Assembly: GCA_947579665.1 (NCBI GenBank)
Contig: OX388344.1
Location: 8,922,346 to 8,986,345 of the forward strand
Length of the DNA: 64,000 nt
From: Sympetrum striolatum
Lineage: Eukaryota; Arthropoda; Insecta; Odonata; Libellulidae
Direction: 5' to 3'
In this document: piece after piece, positions 39,301 through 53,100 of the stretch
Layout of the letters: each line of letters opens with the position of its first letter
Numbering within the stretch: the stretch's first letter is position 1
Translations under genes and position numbers: made by a program
Notes under the pieces: generated by a model
Database searches by the model: none
The model's input: the letters and a program-made list of their open reading frames with translations, nothing else
Told to the model about the DNA's origin: nothing

Positions 39301-42300
39301 CAAAATAGGTACAGCAATAGCATCCTTATCCATTTGTACTTAGTTAATTTGAGTTTGCATCCCTCGACCAAGCACCATCATTCATCACCACCCTGCTCCT
39401 TATATCGCATCGTCATGGTTTCGGAAGTTCATCCAAATGCTGCCGAAAGATAAGAATGAAAGTTAATTATATTTACTTTTGATAACAATGACGAATCACA
39501 AAATAGGTACAGCAATAGCATCCTTATCCATTTGTACTTAGTTAATTTGAGTTTGCATCCCTCGACCAAGCACCATCATTCATCACCACCCTGCTCCTTA
39601 TATCGCATCGTCATGGTTTCGGAAGTTCATCCAAATGCTGCCGAAAGATAAGAATGAAAGTTAATTATATTTACTTTTGATAACAATGACGAATCACAAA
39701 ATAGGTACAGCAATAGCATCCTTATCCATTTGTACTTAGTTAATTTGAGTTTGCATCCCTCGACCAAGCACCATCATTCATCACCACCCTGCTCCTTATA
39801 TCGCATCGTCATGGTTTCGGAAGTTCATCCAAATGCTGCCGAAAGATAAGAATGAAAGTTAATTATATTTACTTTTGATAACAATGACGAATCACAAAAT
39901 AGGTACAGCAATAGCATCCTTATCCATTTGTTCTTAGTTAATTTGAGTTTGCATCCCTCGACCAAGCACCATCATTCATCACCACCCTGCTCCTTATATC
40001 GCATCGTCATGGTTTCGGAAGTTCATCCAAATGCTGCCGAAAGATAAGAATGAAAGTTAATTATATTTACTTTTGATAACAATGACGAATCACAAAATAG
40101 GTACAGCAATAGCATCCTTATCCATTTGTACTTAGTTAATTTGAGTTTGCATCCCTCGACCAAGCACCATCATTCATCACCACCCTGCTCCTTATATCGC
40201 ATCGTCATGGTTTCGGAAGTTCATCCAAATGCTGCCGAAAGATAAGAATGAAAGTTAATTATATTTACTTTTGATAACAATGACGAATCACAAAATAGGT
40301 ACAGCAATAGCATCCTTATCCATTTGTACTTAGTTAATTTGAGTTTGCATCCCTCGACCAAGCACCATCATTCATCACCACCCTGCTCCTTATATCGCAT
40401 CGTCATGGTTTCGGAAGTTCATCCAAATGCTGCCGAAAGATAAGAATGAAAGTTAATTATATTTACTTTTGATAACAATGACGAATCACAAAATAGGTAC
40501 AGCAATAGCATCCTTATCCATTTGTACTTAGTTAATTTGAGTTTGCATCCCTCGACCAAGCACCATCATTCATCACCACCCTGCTCCTTATATCGCATCG
40601 TCATGGTTTCGGAAGTTCATCCAAATGCTGCCGAAAGATAATAATGAAAGTTAATTATATTTACTTTTGATAACAATGACGAATCACAAAATAGGTACAG
40701 CAATAGCATCCTTATCCATTTGTACTTAGTTAATTTGAGTTTGCATCCCTCGACCAAGCACCATCATTCATCACCACCCTGCTCCTTATATCGCATCGTC
40801 ATGGTTTCGGAAGTTCATCCAAATGCTGCCGAAAGATAAGAATGAAAGTTAATTATATTTACTTTTGATAACAATGACGAATCACAAAATAGGTACAGCA
40901 ATAGCATTCTTATCCATTCGTACTTAGTTAATTTGAGTTCGCATCCCTCGACCAAGCACCATCATTCATCACCACCCTGCTCCTTATATCGCATCGTCAT
41001 GGCTTCGGAAGTTCATCCAAATGCTGCCGAAAGATAATAATGAAAGTTAATTATATTTACTTTTGATAACAATTACGAATCACAAAATAGGTACAGCAAT
41101 AGCAATCATATCCATTTGTACTTAGTTAATTTGAGTTCGCATCCCTCGACCAAGCACCATCATTCATCACCACCCTGCTCCTTATATCGCATCGTCATGG
41201 CTTCGGAAGTTCATCCAAATGCTGCCGAAAGATAAGAATGAAAGTTAATTATATTTACTTTTGATAACAATGACGAATCACAAAATAGGTACAGCAATAG
41301 CATTCTTATCCATTTGTACTTAGTTAATTTGAGTTCGCATCCCTCGACCAAGCACCATCATTCATCACCACCCTGCTCCTTATATCGCATCGTCATGGCT
41401 TCGGAAGTTCATCCAAATGCTGCCGAAAGATAATAATGAAAGTTAATTATATTTACTTTTGATAACAATGACGAATCACAAAATAGGTACAGCAATAGCA
41501 TTCTTATCCATTTGTACTTAGTTAATTTGAGTTTGCATCCCTCGACCAAGCACCATCATTCATCACCACCCTGCTCCTTATGTCGCATCGTCATGGCTTC
41601 GGAAGTTCATCCAAATGCTGCCGAAAGATAATAATGAAAGTTAATTATATTTACTTTTGATAACAATTACGAATCACAAAATAGGTACAGCAATAGCATT
41701 CTTATCCATTTGTACTTAGTTAATTTGAGTTTGCATCCCTCGACCAAGCACCATCATTCATCACCACCCTGCTCCTTATATCGCATCGTCATGGCTTCGG
41801 AAGTTCATACAAATGCTGCCGAAAGATAAGAATGAAAGTTAATTATATTTACTTTTGATAACAATTACGAATCACAAAATAGGTACAGCAATAGCATTCT
41901 TATCCATTTGTACTTAGTTAATTTGAGTTTGCATCCCTCGACCAAGCACCATCATTCATCACCACCCTGCTCCTTATTTCTCATCGTCATGGCTTCGGAA
42001 GTTCATCCAAATGCTGCCGAAAGATAAGAATGAAAGTTAATTATATTTACTTTTGATAACAATGACGAATCACAAAATAGGTACAGCAATAGCATTCTTA
42101 TCCATTTGTACTTAGTTAATTTGAGTTCGCATCCCTCGACCAAGCACCATCATTCATCACCACCCTGCTCCTTATATCGCATCGTCATGGCTTCGGAAGT
42201 TCATCCAAATGCTGCCGAAAGATAATAATGAAAGTTAATTATATTTACTTTTGATAACAATTACGAATCACAAAATAGGTACAGCAATAGCATTCTTATC

Positions 42301-45300
42301 CATTTGTACTTAGTTAATTTGAGTTCGCATCCCTCGACCAAGCACCATCATTCATCACCACCCTGCTCCTTATATCGCATCGTCATGGCTTCGGAAGTTC
42401 ATCCAAATGCTGCCGAAAGATAAGAATGTAAGTTAATTATATTTACTTTTGATAACAATGACGAATCACAAAATAGGTACAGCAATAGCATTCTTATCCA
42501 TTTGTACTTAGTTAATTTGAGTTTGCATCCCTCGACCAAGCACCATCATTCATCACCACCCTGCTCCTTATATCGCATCGTCATGGCTTCGGAAGTTCAT
42601 CCAAATGCTGCCGAAAGATAATAATGAAAGTTAATTATATTTACTTTTGATAACAATTACGAATCACAAAATAGGTACAGCAATAGCATTCTTATCCATT
42701 TGTACTTAGTTAATTTGAGTTCGCATCCCTCGACCAAGCACCATCATTCATCACCACCCTGCTCCTTATATCGCATCGTCATGGCTTCGGAAGTTCATCC
42801 AAATGCTGCCGAATGATAATAATGAAAGTAATTTATATTTACTTTTGATAACAATGACGAATCACAAAATAGGTACAGCAATAGCATTCTTATCCATTTG
42901 TACTTAGTTAATTTGAGTTCGCATCCCTCGACCAAGCACCATCATTCATCACCACCCTGCTCCTTATATCGCATCGTCATGGCTTCGGAAGTTCATCCAA
43001 ATGCTGCCGAAAGATAAGAATGAAAGTTAATTATATTTAATTTTGATAACAATGACGAATCACAAAATAGGTACAGCAATAGCATTCTTATCCATTTGTA
43101 CTTAGTTAATTTGAGTTCGCATCCCTCGACCAAGCACCATCATTCATCACTACCCTGCTCCTTATATCGCATCGTCATGGCTTCGGAAGTTCATCCAAAT
43201 GCTGCCGAAAGATAATAATGAAAGTTAATTATATTTACTTTTGATAACAATTACGAATCACAAAATAGGTACAGCAATAGCATTCTTATCCATTTGTACT
43301 TAGTTAATTTGAGTTCGCATCCCTCGACCAAGCACCATCATTCATCACTACCCTGCTCCTTATATCGCATCGTCATGGCTTCGGAAGTTCATCCAAATGC
43401 TGCCGAAAGATAAGAATGAAAGTTAATTATATTTACTTTTGATAACAATTACGAATCACAAAATAGGTACAGCAATAGCATTCTTATTCATTTGTACTTA
43501 GTTAATTTGAGTTCGCATCCCTCGACCAAGCACCATCATTCATCACCACCCTGCTCCTTATATCGCATCGTCATGGCTTCGGAAGTTCATCCAAATGCTG
43601 CCGAAAGATAAGAATGAAAGTTAATTATATTTAATTTTGATAACAATGACGAATCACAAAATAGGTACAGCAATAGCATTCTTATCCATTTGTACCTAGT
43701 TAATTTGAGTTCGCATCCCTCGACCAAGCACCATCATTCATCACCACCCTGCTCCTTATATCGCATCGTCATGGCTTCGGAAGTTCATCCAAATGCTGCC
43801 GAAAGATAATAATGAAAGTTAATTATATTTACTTTTGATAACAATTACGAATCACAAAATAGGTACAGCAATAGCATTCTTATCCATTTGTACTTAGTTA
43901 ATTTGAGTTCGCATCCCTCGACCAAGCACCATCATTCATCACTACCCTGCTCCTTATATCGCATCGTCATGGCTTCGGAAGTTCATCCAAATGCTGCCGA
44001 AAGATAATAATGAAAGTTAATTATATTTACTTTTGATAACATTGACGAATCACAAAATAGGTACAGCAATAGCATTCTTATCCATTTGTACTTAGTTAAT
44101 TTGAGTTCGCATCCCTCGACCAAGCACCATCATTCATCACCACCCTGCTCCTTATATCTCATCGTCATGGCTTCGGAAGTTCATCCAAATGCTGCCGAAA
44201 GATAATAATGAAAGTTAATTATATTTACTTTTGATAACAATGACGAATCACAAAATAGGTACAGCAATAGCATTCTTATCCATTTGTACTTAGTTAATTT
44301 GAGTTCGCATCCCTCGACCAAGCACCATCATTCATCACCACCCTGCTCCTTATATGGCATCGTCATGGCTTCGGAAGTTCATCCAAATGCTGCCGAAAGA
44401 TAAGAATGAAAGTTAATTATATTTACTTTTGATAACAATTACGAATCACAAAATAGGTACAGCAATAGCATTCTTATCCATTTGTACTTAGTTAATTTGA
44501 GTTCGCATCCCTCGACCAAGCACCATCATTCATCACCACCCTGCTCCTTATATCGCATCGTCATGGCTTCGGAAGTTCATCCAAATGCTGCCGAAAGATA
44601 ATAATGAAAGTTAATTGTATTTACTTTTGATAACAATGACGAATCACAAAATAGGTACAGCAATAGCATTCTTATCCATTTGTACTTAGTTAATTTGAGT
44701 TCGCATCCCTCGACCAAGCACCATCATTCATCACCACCCTGCTCCTTATATCGCATCGTCATGGCTTCGGAAGTTCATCCAAATGCTGCCGAAAGATAAG
44801 AATGAAAGTTAATTATATTTACTTTTGATAACAATGACGAATCACAAAACAGGTACAGCAATAGCATTCTTATCCATTTGTACTTAGTTAATTTGAGTTC
44901 GCATCCCTCGACCAAGCACCATCATTCATCACCACCCTGCTCCTTATATCGCATCGTCATGGCTTCGGAAGTTCATCCAAATGCTGCCGAAAGATAAGAA
45001 TGAAAGTTAATTATATTTACTTTTGATAACAATTACGAATCACAAAATAGGTACAGCAATAGCATTCTTATCCATTTTAACTTAGTTAATTTGAGTTCGC
45101 ATCCCTCGACCAAGCACCATCTACCAGCACCACCCTGCTCCTTATATCGCATCGTCATGGCTTCGGAAGTTCATCCAAATGCTGCCGAAAGATAAGAATG
45201 AAAGTTAATTATATTTACTTTTGATAACAATGACGAATCACAAAATAGGTACAGCAATAGCATTCTTATCCATTTGTACTTAGTTAATTTGAGTTCGCAT

Positions 45301-47417
45301 CCCTCGACCAAGCACCATCATTCATCACCACCCTGCTCCTTATATCGCATCGTCATGGCTTCGGAAGTTCATCCAAATGCTGCCGAAAGATAATAATGAA
45401 AGTTAATTATATTTACTTTTGATAACAATGACGAATCACAAAATAGGTACAGCAATAGCATCCTTATCCATTTGTACTTAGTTAATTTGAGTTTGCATCC
45501 CTCGACCAAGCACCATCATTCATCACCATCCTGCTCCTTATATCGCATCGTCATGGTTTCGGAAGTTCATCCAAATGCTGCCGAAAGATAAGAATGAAAG
45601 TTAATTATATTTACTTTTGATAACAATGACGAATCACAAAATAGGTACAGCAATAGCATTCTTATCCATTTGTACTTAGTTAATTTGAGTTCGCATCCCT
45701 CGACCAAGCACCATCATTCATCACCACCCTGTTCCTTATATCGCATCGTCATGGCTTCGGAAGTTCATCCAAATGCTGCCGAAAGATAATAATGAAAGTT
45801 AATTATATTTACTTTTGATAACAATTACGAATCACAAAATAGGTACAGCAATAGCATTCTTATCCATTTGTACTTAGTTAATTTGAGTTCGCATCCCTCG
45901 ACCAAGCACCATCTTTCAGCACCACCCTGCTCCTTATATCGCATCGTCATGGCTTCGGAAGTTCATCCAAATGCTGCCGAAAGATAATAATGAAAGTTAA
46001 TTATATTTACTTTTGATAACAATTACGAATCACAAAATAGGTACAGCAATAGCATTCTTATCCATTTGTACTTAGTTAATTTGAGTTCGCATCCCTCGAC
46101 CAAGCACCATCTTTCAGCACCACCCTGCTCTTATATCGCATCGTCATGGCTTCGGAAGTTCATCCAAATGCTGCCGAAAGATAATAATGAAAGTTAATTA
46201 TATTTACTTTTGATAACAATGACGAATCACAAAATAGGTACAGTAATAGCATTCTTATCCATTTGTACTTAGTTAATTTGAGTTCGCATCCCTCGACCAA
46301 GCACCATCTACCAGCACCACCCTGCTCCTTATATCGCATCGTCATGGCTTCGGAAGTTCATCCAAATGCTGCCGAAAGATAATAATGAAAGTTAATTATT
46401 TTTACTTTTGATAACAATGACGAATCACAAAATAGGTACAGCAATAGCATTCTCATCCATTTGTACTTAGTTAATTTGAGTTCGCATCCCTCGACCAAGC
46501 ACCATCAACCAGCACCACCCTGCTCCTTATATCGCATCGTCATGGCTTCGGAAGTTCATCCAAATGCTGCCGAAAGATAATAATGAAAGTTAATTATATT
46601 TACTTTTGATAACAATTACGAATCACAATATAGGTACAGCAATAGCATTCTTATCCATTTGTACTTAGTTAATTTGAGTTCGCATCCCTCGACCAAGCAC
46701 CATCATTCATCACCACCCTGCTCCTTATATCGCATCGTCATGGCTTCGGAAGTTCATCCAAATGCTGCCGAAAGATAATAATGAAAGTTAATAATATTTA
46801 CTTTTGATAACAATTACGAATCACAAAATAGGTACAGCAATAGCATTCTTATCCATTTTAACTTAGTTAATTTGAGTTCGCATCCCTCGACCAAGCACCA
46901 TCTACCAGCACCGCCCTGCTCCTTATATCGCATCGTCATGGCTTCGGAAGTTCATCCAAATGCTGCCGAAAGATAAGAATGAAAGTTAATTATATTTACT
47001 TTTGATAACAATGACGAATCACAAAATAGGTACAGCAATAGCATTCTTATCCATTTGTACTTAGTTAATTTGAGTTCGCATCCCTCGACCAAGCACCATC
47101 ATTCATCACCACCCTGCTCCTTATATCGCATCGTCATGGCTTCGGAAGTTCATCCAAATGCTGCCGAAAGATAGTAATGAAAGTTAATTATATTTACTTT
47201 TGATAACAATTACGAATCACAAAATAGGTACAGCAATAGCAATCTTATCCATTTGTACTTAGTTAATTTGAGTTCGCATCCCATGACCAAGCACCATCAT
47301 TCATCACCACCCTGCTCCTTATATCGCATCGTCATGGCTTCGGAAGTTCATCCAAATGCTGCCGAAAGATAATAATGAAAGTTAATTATATTTACTTTTG
47401 ATAACAATTACGAATCA
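36331..47417 (+). repeat. Superunit E2, 56 monomers (11,087 bp)
   Basis: It is the second head-to-tail copy of E. Distinctive late markers match E1 at 11,087 bp: TCTCATCC (about 35364 and 46451), CACAATATAGG (about 35536 and 46623), TTAATAATATTT (about 35701 and 46788), CACCGCCC (about 35822 and 46909), GATAGTAATG (about 36083 and 47170) and CATCCCATGACC (about 36190 and 47277). E2 is longer by two monomers in net. It has two monomers near 41041-41400 and one near 43.7-44.3 kb that E1 lacks, and it lacks the internal CCATTCG monomer of the E1 expansion. Confidence 0.85.
39122..40903 (+). repeat. Local expansion of the GCATCC/GTTTCGG subtype in E2
   Basis: Nine consecutive GCATCC monomers start at 39122 and repeat every 198 bp to 40706, closed by a GCATTC, CCATTCGTAC monomer at 40904. 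The fifth again carries TTTGTTCTTAG (about 39928), 10,691 bp from the one in E1. The expansion is therefore older than the E duplication, and the interrupting monomer at 29421 is the difference between the two. Confidence 0.85.
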
Positions 47418-50198
47418 CAAAATAGGTACAGCAATAGCATTCTTATCCATTTGTACTTAGTTAAATTGAGTTCGCATCCCTCGACCAAGCACCATCTTTC
47501 AGCACCACCCTGCTCCTTATATCGCATCGTCATGGCTTCGGAAGTTCATCCAAATGCTGCCGAAAGATAATAATGAAAGTTAATTATATTTACTTTTGAT
47601 AACAATGACGAATCACAAAATAGGTACAGCAATAGCATTCTTATCCATTTCTACTTAGTTAATTTGAGTTCGCATCCCTCGACCAAGCACCATCATTCAT
47701 CACCACCCTGCTCCTTATATCGCATCGTCATGGCTTCGAAAGTTCATCCAAATGCTGCCGAAAGATAATAATGAAAGTTTATTATATTTACTTTTGATAA
47801 CAATTACGAATCACAAAATAGGTACAGCAATAGCATTCTTATCCATTTGTACTTAGTTAATTTGAGTCCGCATCCCTCGACCAAGCACCATCTTTCAGCA
47901 CCACCCTGCTCCTTATATCGCATCGTCATGGCTTCGGAAGTTCATCCAAATGCTGCCGAAAGATAATAATGAAAGTTAATTATATTTACTTTTGATAACA
48001 ATTACGAATCACAAAATAGGTACAGCAATAGCATTCTTATCCATTTGTACTTAGTTAATTTGAGTTCGCATCCCTCGACCAAGCACCATCATTCATCACC
48101 ACCCTGCTCCTTATATCGCATCGTCATGGCTTCGGAAGTTCATCCAAATGCTGCCGAAAGATAATAATGAAAGTTAATTATATTTACTTTTGATAACAAT
48201 GACGAATCACAAAATAGGTACAGCAATAGCATTCTTATCCATTTGTACTTAGTTAATTTGAGTTCGCATCCCTCGACCAAGCACCATCATTCATCACCAC
48301 CCTGCTCCTTATATCGCATCGTCATGGCTTTGGAAGTTCATCCAAATGCTGCCGAAAGATAATAATGAAAGTTAATTATATTTACTTTTGATAACAATTA
48401 CGAATCACAAAATAGGTACAGCAATAGCATTCTTATCCATTTGTACTTAGTTAATTTGAGTTCGCATCCCTCGACCAAGCACCATCATTCATCACCACCC
48501 TGCTCCTTATATCGCATCGTCATGGCTTCGGAAGTTCATCCAAATGCTGCCGAAAGATAATAATGAAAGTTAATTATATTTACTTTTGATAACAATGACG
48601 AATCACAAAATAGGTACAGCAATAGCATTCTTATCCATTTGTACTTAGTTAATTTGAGTTCGCATCCCTCGACCAAGCTCCATCATTCATCACCACCCTG
48701 CTCCTTATATCGCATCGTCATGTCTTCGGAAGTTCATCCAAATGCTGCCGAAGGATAATTATGAAAGTTAATTATATTTACTTTTGATAACAATGACGAA
48801 TCACAAAATAGGTACAGCAATAGCATTCTTATCCATTTGTACTTAGTTAATTTGAGTTCGCATCCCTCGACCAAGCACCATCATTCATCACCACCCTGCT
48901 CCTTATATCGCATCGTCATGGCTTCGGAAGTTCATCCAAATGCTGCCGAAAGATAATAATGAAAGTTAATTATATTTACTTTTGATAACAATGACGAATC
49001 ACAAAATAGGTACAGCAATAGCATTCTTATCCATTTGTACTTAGTTAATTTGAGTTCGCATCCCTCGACCAAGCACCATCATTCATCACCACCCTGCTTC
49101 TTATATCGCATCGTCATGGCTTCGGAAGTTCATCCAAATGCTGCCGAAAGATAAGAATGAAAGTTAATTATATTTACTTTTGATAACAATGACGAATCAC
49201 AAAATAGGGACAGCAATAGCATTCTTATCCATTTGTACTTAGTTAATTTGAGTTCGCATCCCTCGACCAAGCACCATCTCTCAGCACCACCCTGCTCCTT
49301 ATATCGCATCGTCATGGCTTCGGAAGTTCATCCTAATGCTGCCAAAAGATAATAATGAAAGTTAATTATATTTACTTTTGATAACAATTACGAATCACAA
49401 AATAGGTACAGCAATAGCATTCTTATCCATTTGTACTTAGTTAATTTGAGTTCGCATCCCTCGACCAAGCACCATCATTCATCACCACCCTGCTCCTTAT
49501 ATCGCATCGTCATGGCTTCGGAAGTTCATCCAAATGCTGCCGAAAGATAATAATGAAAGTTAATTATATTTACTTTTGATAACAATGACGAATCACAAAA
49601 TAGGTACAGCAATAGCATTCTTATCCATTCGTACTTAGTTAATTTGAGTTCGCATCCCTCGACCAAGCACCATCATTCATCACCACCCTGCTCCTTATAT
49701 CGCATCGTCATGGCTTCGGAAGTTCATCCAAATGCTGCCGAAAGATAATAATGAAAGTTAATTATATTTACTTTTGATAACAATTACGAATCACAAAATA
49801 GGTACAGCAATAGCATTCTTATCCATTTGTACTTAGTTAATTTGAGTTCGCATCCCTCGACCAAGCACCATCATTCATCACTACCCTGCTCCTTATATCG
49901 CATCGTCATGGCTTCGGAAGTTCATCCAAATGCTGCCGAAAGATAATAATGAAAGTTAATTATATTTACTTTTGATAACAATGACGAATCACAAAATAGG
50001 TACAGCAATAGCATTCTTATCCATTTGTACTTAGTTAATTTGAGTTCGCATCCCTCGACCAAGCACCATCATTCATCACCACCCTGCTCCTTATATCGCA
50101 TCGTCATGGCTTCGGAAGTTCATCCAAATGCTGCCGAAAGATAATAATGAAAGTTAATTATATTTACTTTTGATAACAATGACGAATCACAAAATAGG
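47418..50198 (+). repeat. Mixed satellite segment between E2 and F1
   Basis: This is ordinary 198-bp satellite that does not follow E or F throughout. Private marks are TTAAATTGAG (about 47461), CATTTCTAC (about 47647), GAAAGTTTATT (about 47774), GAGTCCGC (about 47865), ATGTCTTCGG and GAAGGATAATTATG (about 48720-48765), AATAGGGACAG (about 49204), CATCTCTCAGC (about 49275) and CCTAATGCTGCCAAAAG (about 49332). One marker, AAGCTCC at 48674, lies exactly 33 monomers before 55208 in F1. Markers near 44.6-46.4 kb lie 5938 bp before the start of F1. A third, more diverged F-like unit may therefore overlap this segment and the end of E2. Confidence 0.6.
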
Positions 50199-53100
50199 TA
50201 CAGCAATAGCATTCTTATCCATTTGTACTTAGTTAATTTGAGTTCGCATCCCTCGACCAAGCACCATCATTCATCACCACCCTGCTCCTTATATCGCATC
50301 GTCATGGCTTCGGAATTTCATCCAAATGCTGCCGAAAGATAATAATGAAAGTTAATTATATTTACTTTTGATAAAAATTACGAATCACAAAATGGTACAG
50401 CAATAGCATTCTTATCCATTTGTACTTAGTTAATTTGAGTTCGCATCCCTCGACCAAGCACCATCATTCATCACCACCCTGCTCCTTATATCGCATCGTC
50501 ATGGCTTCGGAAGTTCATCCAAATGCTGCCGAAAGATAATAATGAAAGTTAATTGTATTTACTTTTGATAACAATGACGAATCACAAAATAGGTACAGCA
50601 ATAGCATTCTTATCCATTTGTACTTAGTTAATTTGAGTTCGCATCCCTCGACCAAGCACCATCATTCATCACCACCCTGCTCCTTATATCGCATCGTCAT
50701 GGCTTCGGAAGTTCATCCAAATGCTGCCGAAAGATAAGAATGAAAGTTAATTATATTTACTTTTGATAACAATGACGAATCACAAAACAGGTACAGCAAT
50801 AGCATTCTTATCCATTTGTACTTAGTTAATTTGAGTTCGCATCCCTCGACCAAGCACCATCATTCATCACCACCCTGCTCCTTATATCGCATCGTCATGG
50901 CTTCGGAAGTTCATCCAAATGCTGCCGAAAGATAAGAATGAAAGTTAATTATATTTACTTTTGATAACAATGACGAATCACAAAATAGGTACAGCAATAG
51001 CATTCTTATCCATTTTAACTTAGTTAATTTGAGTTCGCATCCCTCGACCAAGCACCATCTACCAGCACCACCCTGCTCCTTATATCGCATCGTCATGGCT
51101 TCGGAAGTTCATCCAAATGCTGCCGAAAGATAAGAATGAAAGTTAATTATATTTACTTTTGATAACAATGACGAATCACAAAATAGGTACAGCAATAGCA
51201 TTCTTATCCATTTGTACTTAGTTAATTTGAGTTCGCATCCCTCGACCAAGCACCATCATTCATCACCACCCTGCTCCTTATATCGCATCGTCATGGCTTC
51301 GGAAGTTCATCCAAATGCTGCCGAAAGATAATAATGAAAGTTAATTATATTTACTTTTGATAACAATGACGAATCACAAAATAGGTACAGCAATAGCATC
51401 CTTATCCATTTGTACTTAGTTAATTTGAGTTTGCATCCCTCGACCAAGCACCATCATTCATCACCATCCTGCTCCTTATATTGCATCGTCATGGTTTCGG
51501 AAGTTCATCCAAATGCTGCCGAAAGATAAGAATGAAAGTTAATTATATTTACTTTGGATAACAATGACGAATCACAAAATAGGTACAGCAATAGCATTCT
51601 TATCCATTTGTACTTAGTTAATTTGAGTTCGCATCCCTCGACCAAGCACCATCATTCATCACCACCCTGCTCCTTATATCGCATCGTCATGGCTTCGGAA
51701 GTTCATCCAAATGCTGCCGAAAGATAATAATGAAAGTTAATTATATTTACTTTTGATAACAATTACGAATCACAAAATAGGTACAGCAATAGCATTCTTA
51801 TCCATTTGTACTTAGTTAATTTGAGTTCGCATCCCTCGACCAAGCACCATCTTTCAGCACCACCCTGCTCCTTATATCGCATCGTCATGGCTTCGGACGT
51901 TCATCCAAATGCTGCCGAAAGATAATAATGAAAGTTAATTATATTTACTTTTGATAACAATTACGAATCACAAAATAGGTACAGCAATAGCATTCTTATC
52001 CATTTGTACTTAGTTAATTTGAGTTCGCATCCCTCGACCAAGCACCATCTTTCAGCACCACCCTGCTCTTATATCGTATCGTCATGGCTTCGGAAGTTCA
52101 TCCAAATGCTGCCGAAAGATAATAATGAAAGTTAATTATATTTACTTTTGATAACAATGACGAATCACAAAATAGGTACAGTAATAGCATTCTTATCCAT
52201 TTGTACTTAGTAAATTTGAGTTCGCATCCCTCGACCAAGCACCATCTACCAGCACCACCCTGCTCCTTATATCGCATCGTCATGGCTTCGGAAGTTCATC
52301 CAAATGCTGCCGAAAGATAATAATGAAAGTTAATGATATTTACTTTTGATAACAATGACGAATCACAAAATAGGTACAGCAATAGCATTCTTATCCATTT
52401 GTACTTAGTTAATTTGAGTTCGCATCCCTCGACCAAGCACCATCAACCAGCACCACCCTGCTCCTTATATCGCATCGTCATGGCTTCGGAAGTTCATCCA
52501 AATGCTGCCGAAAGATAATAATGAAAGTTAATTATATTTACTTTTGATAACAATTACGAATCACAAAATAGGTACAGCAATAGCATTCTTATCCATTTGT
52601 ACTTAGTTAATTTGAGTTCCCATCCCTCGACCAAGCACCATCTTTCAGCACCACCCTGCTCTTATATCGCATCGTCATGGCTTCGGAAGTTCATCCAAAT
52701 GCTACCGAAAGATAATAATGAAAGTTAATTATATTTACTTTTGATAACAATGACGAATCACAAAATAGGTACAGCAATAGCATTTTTATCCATTTGTACT
52801 TAGTTAATTTGAGTTCGCATCCTTCGACCAAGCACCATCTACCAGCACCACCCTGCTCCTTATATCGCATCGTCATGGCTTCGGAAGTTCATCCAAATGC
52901 TGCCGAAAGATAATAATGAAAGTTAATTATATTTACTTTTGATAACAATTACGAATCACAAAATAGGTACAGTAATAGCATTCTTATCCATTTGTACTTA
53001 GTTAATTTGAGTTCGCATCCCTCGACCAAGCACCATCATTCATCACCACCCTGCTCCGTATATATCGCATCGTCATGGCTTCGGAAGTTCATCCAAATGC

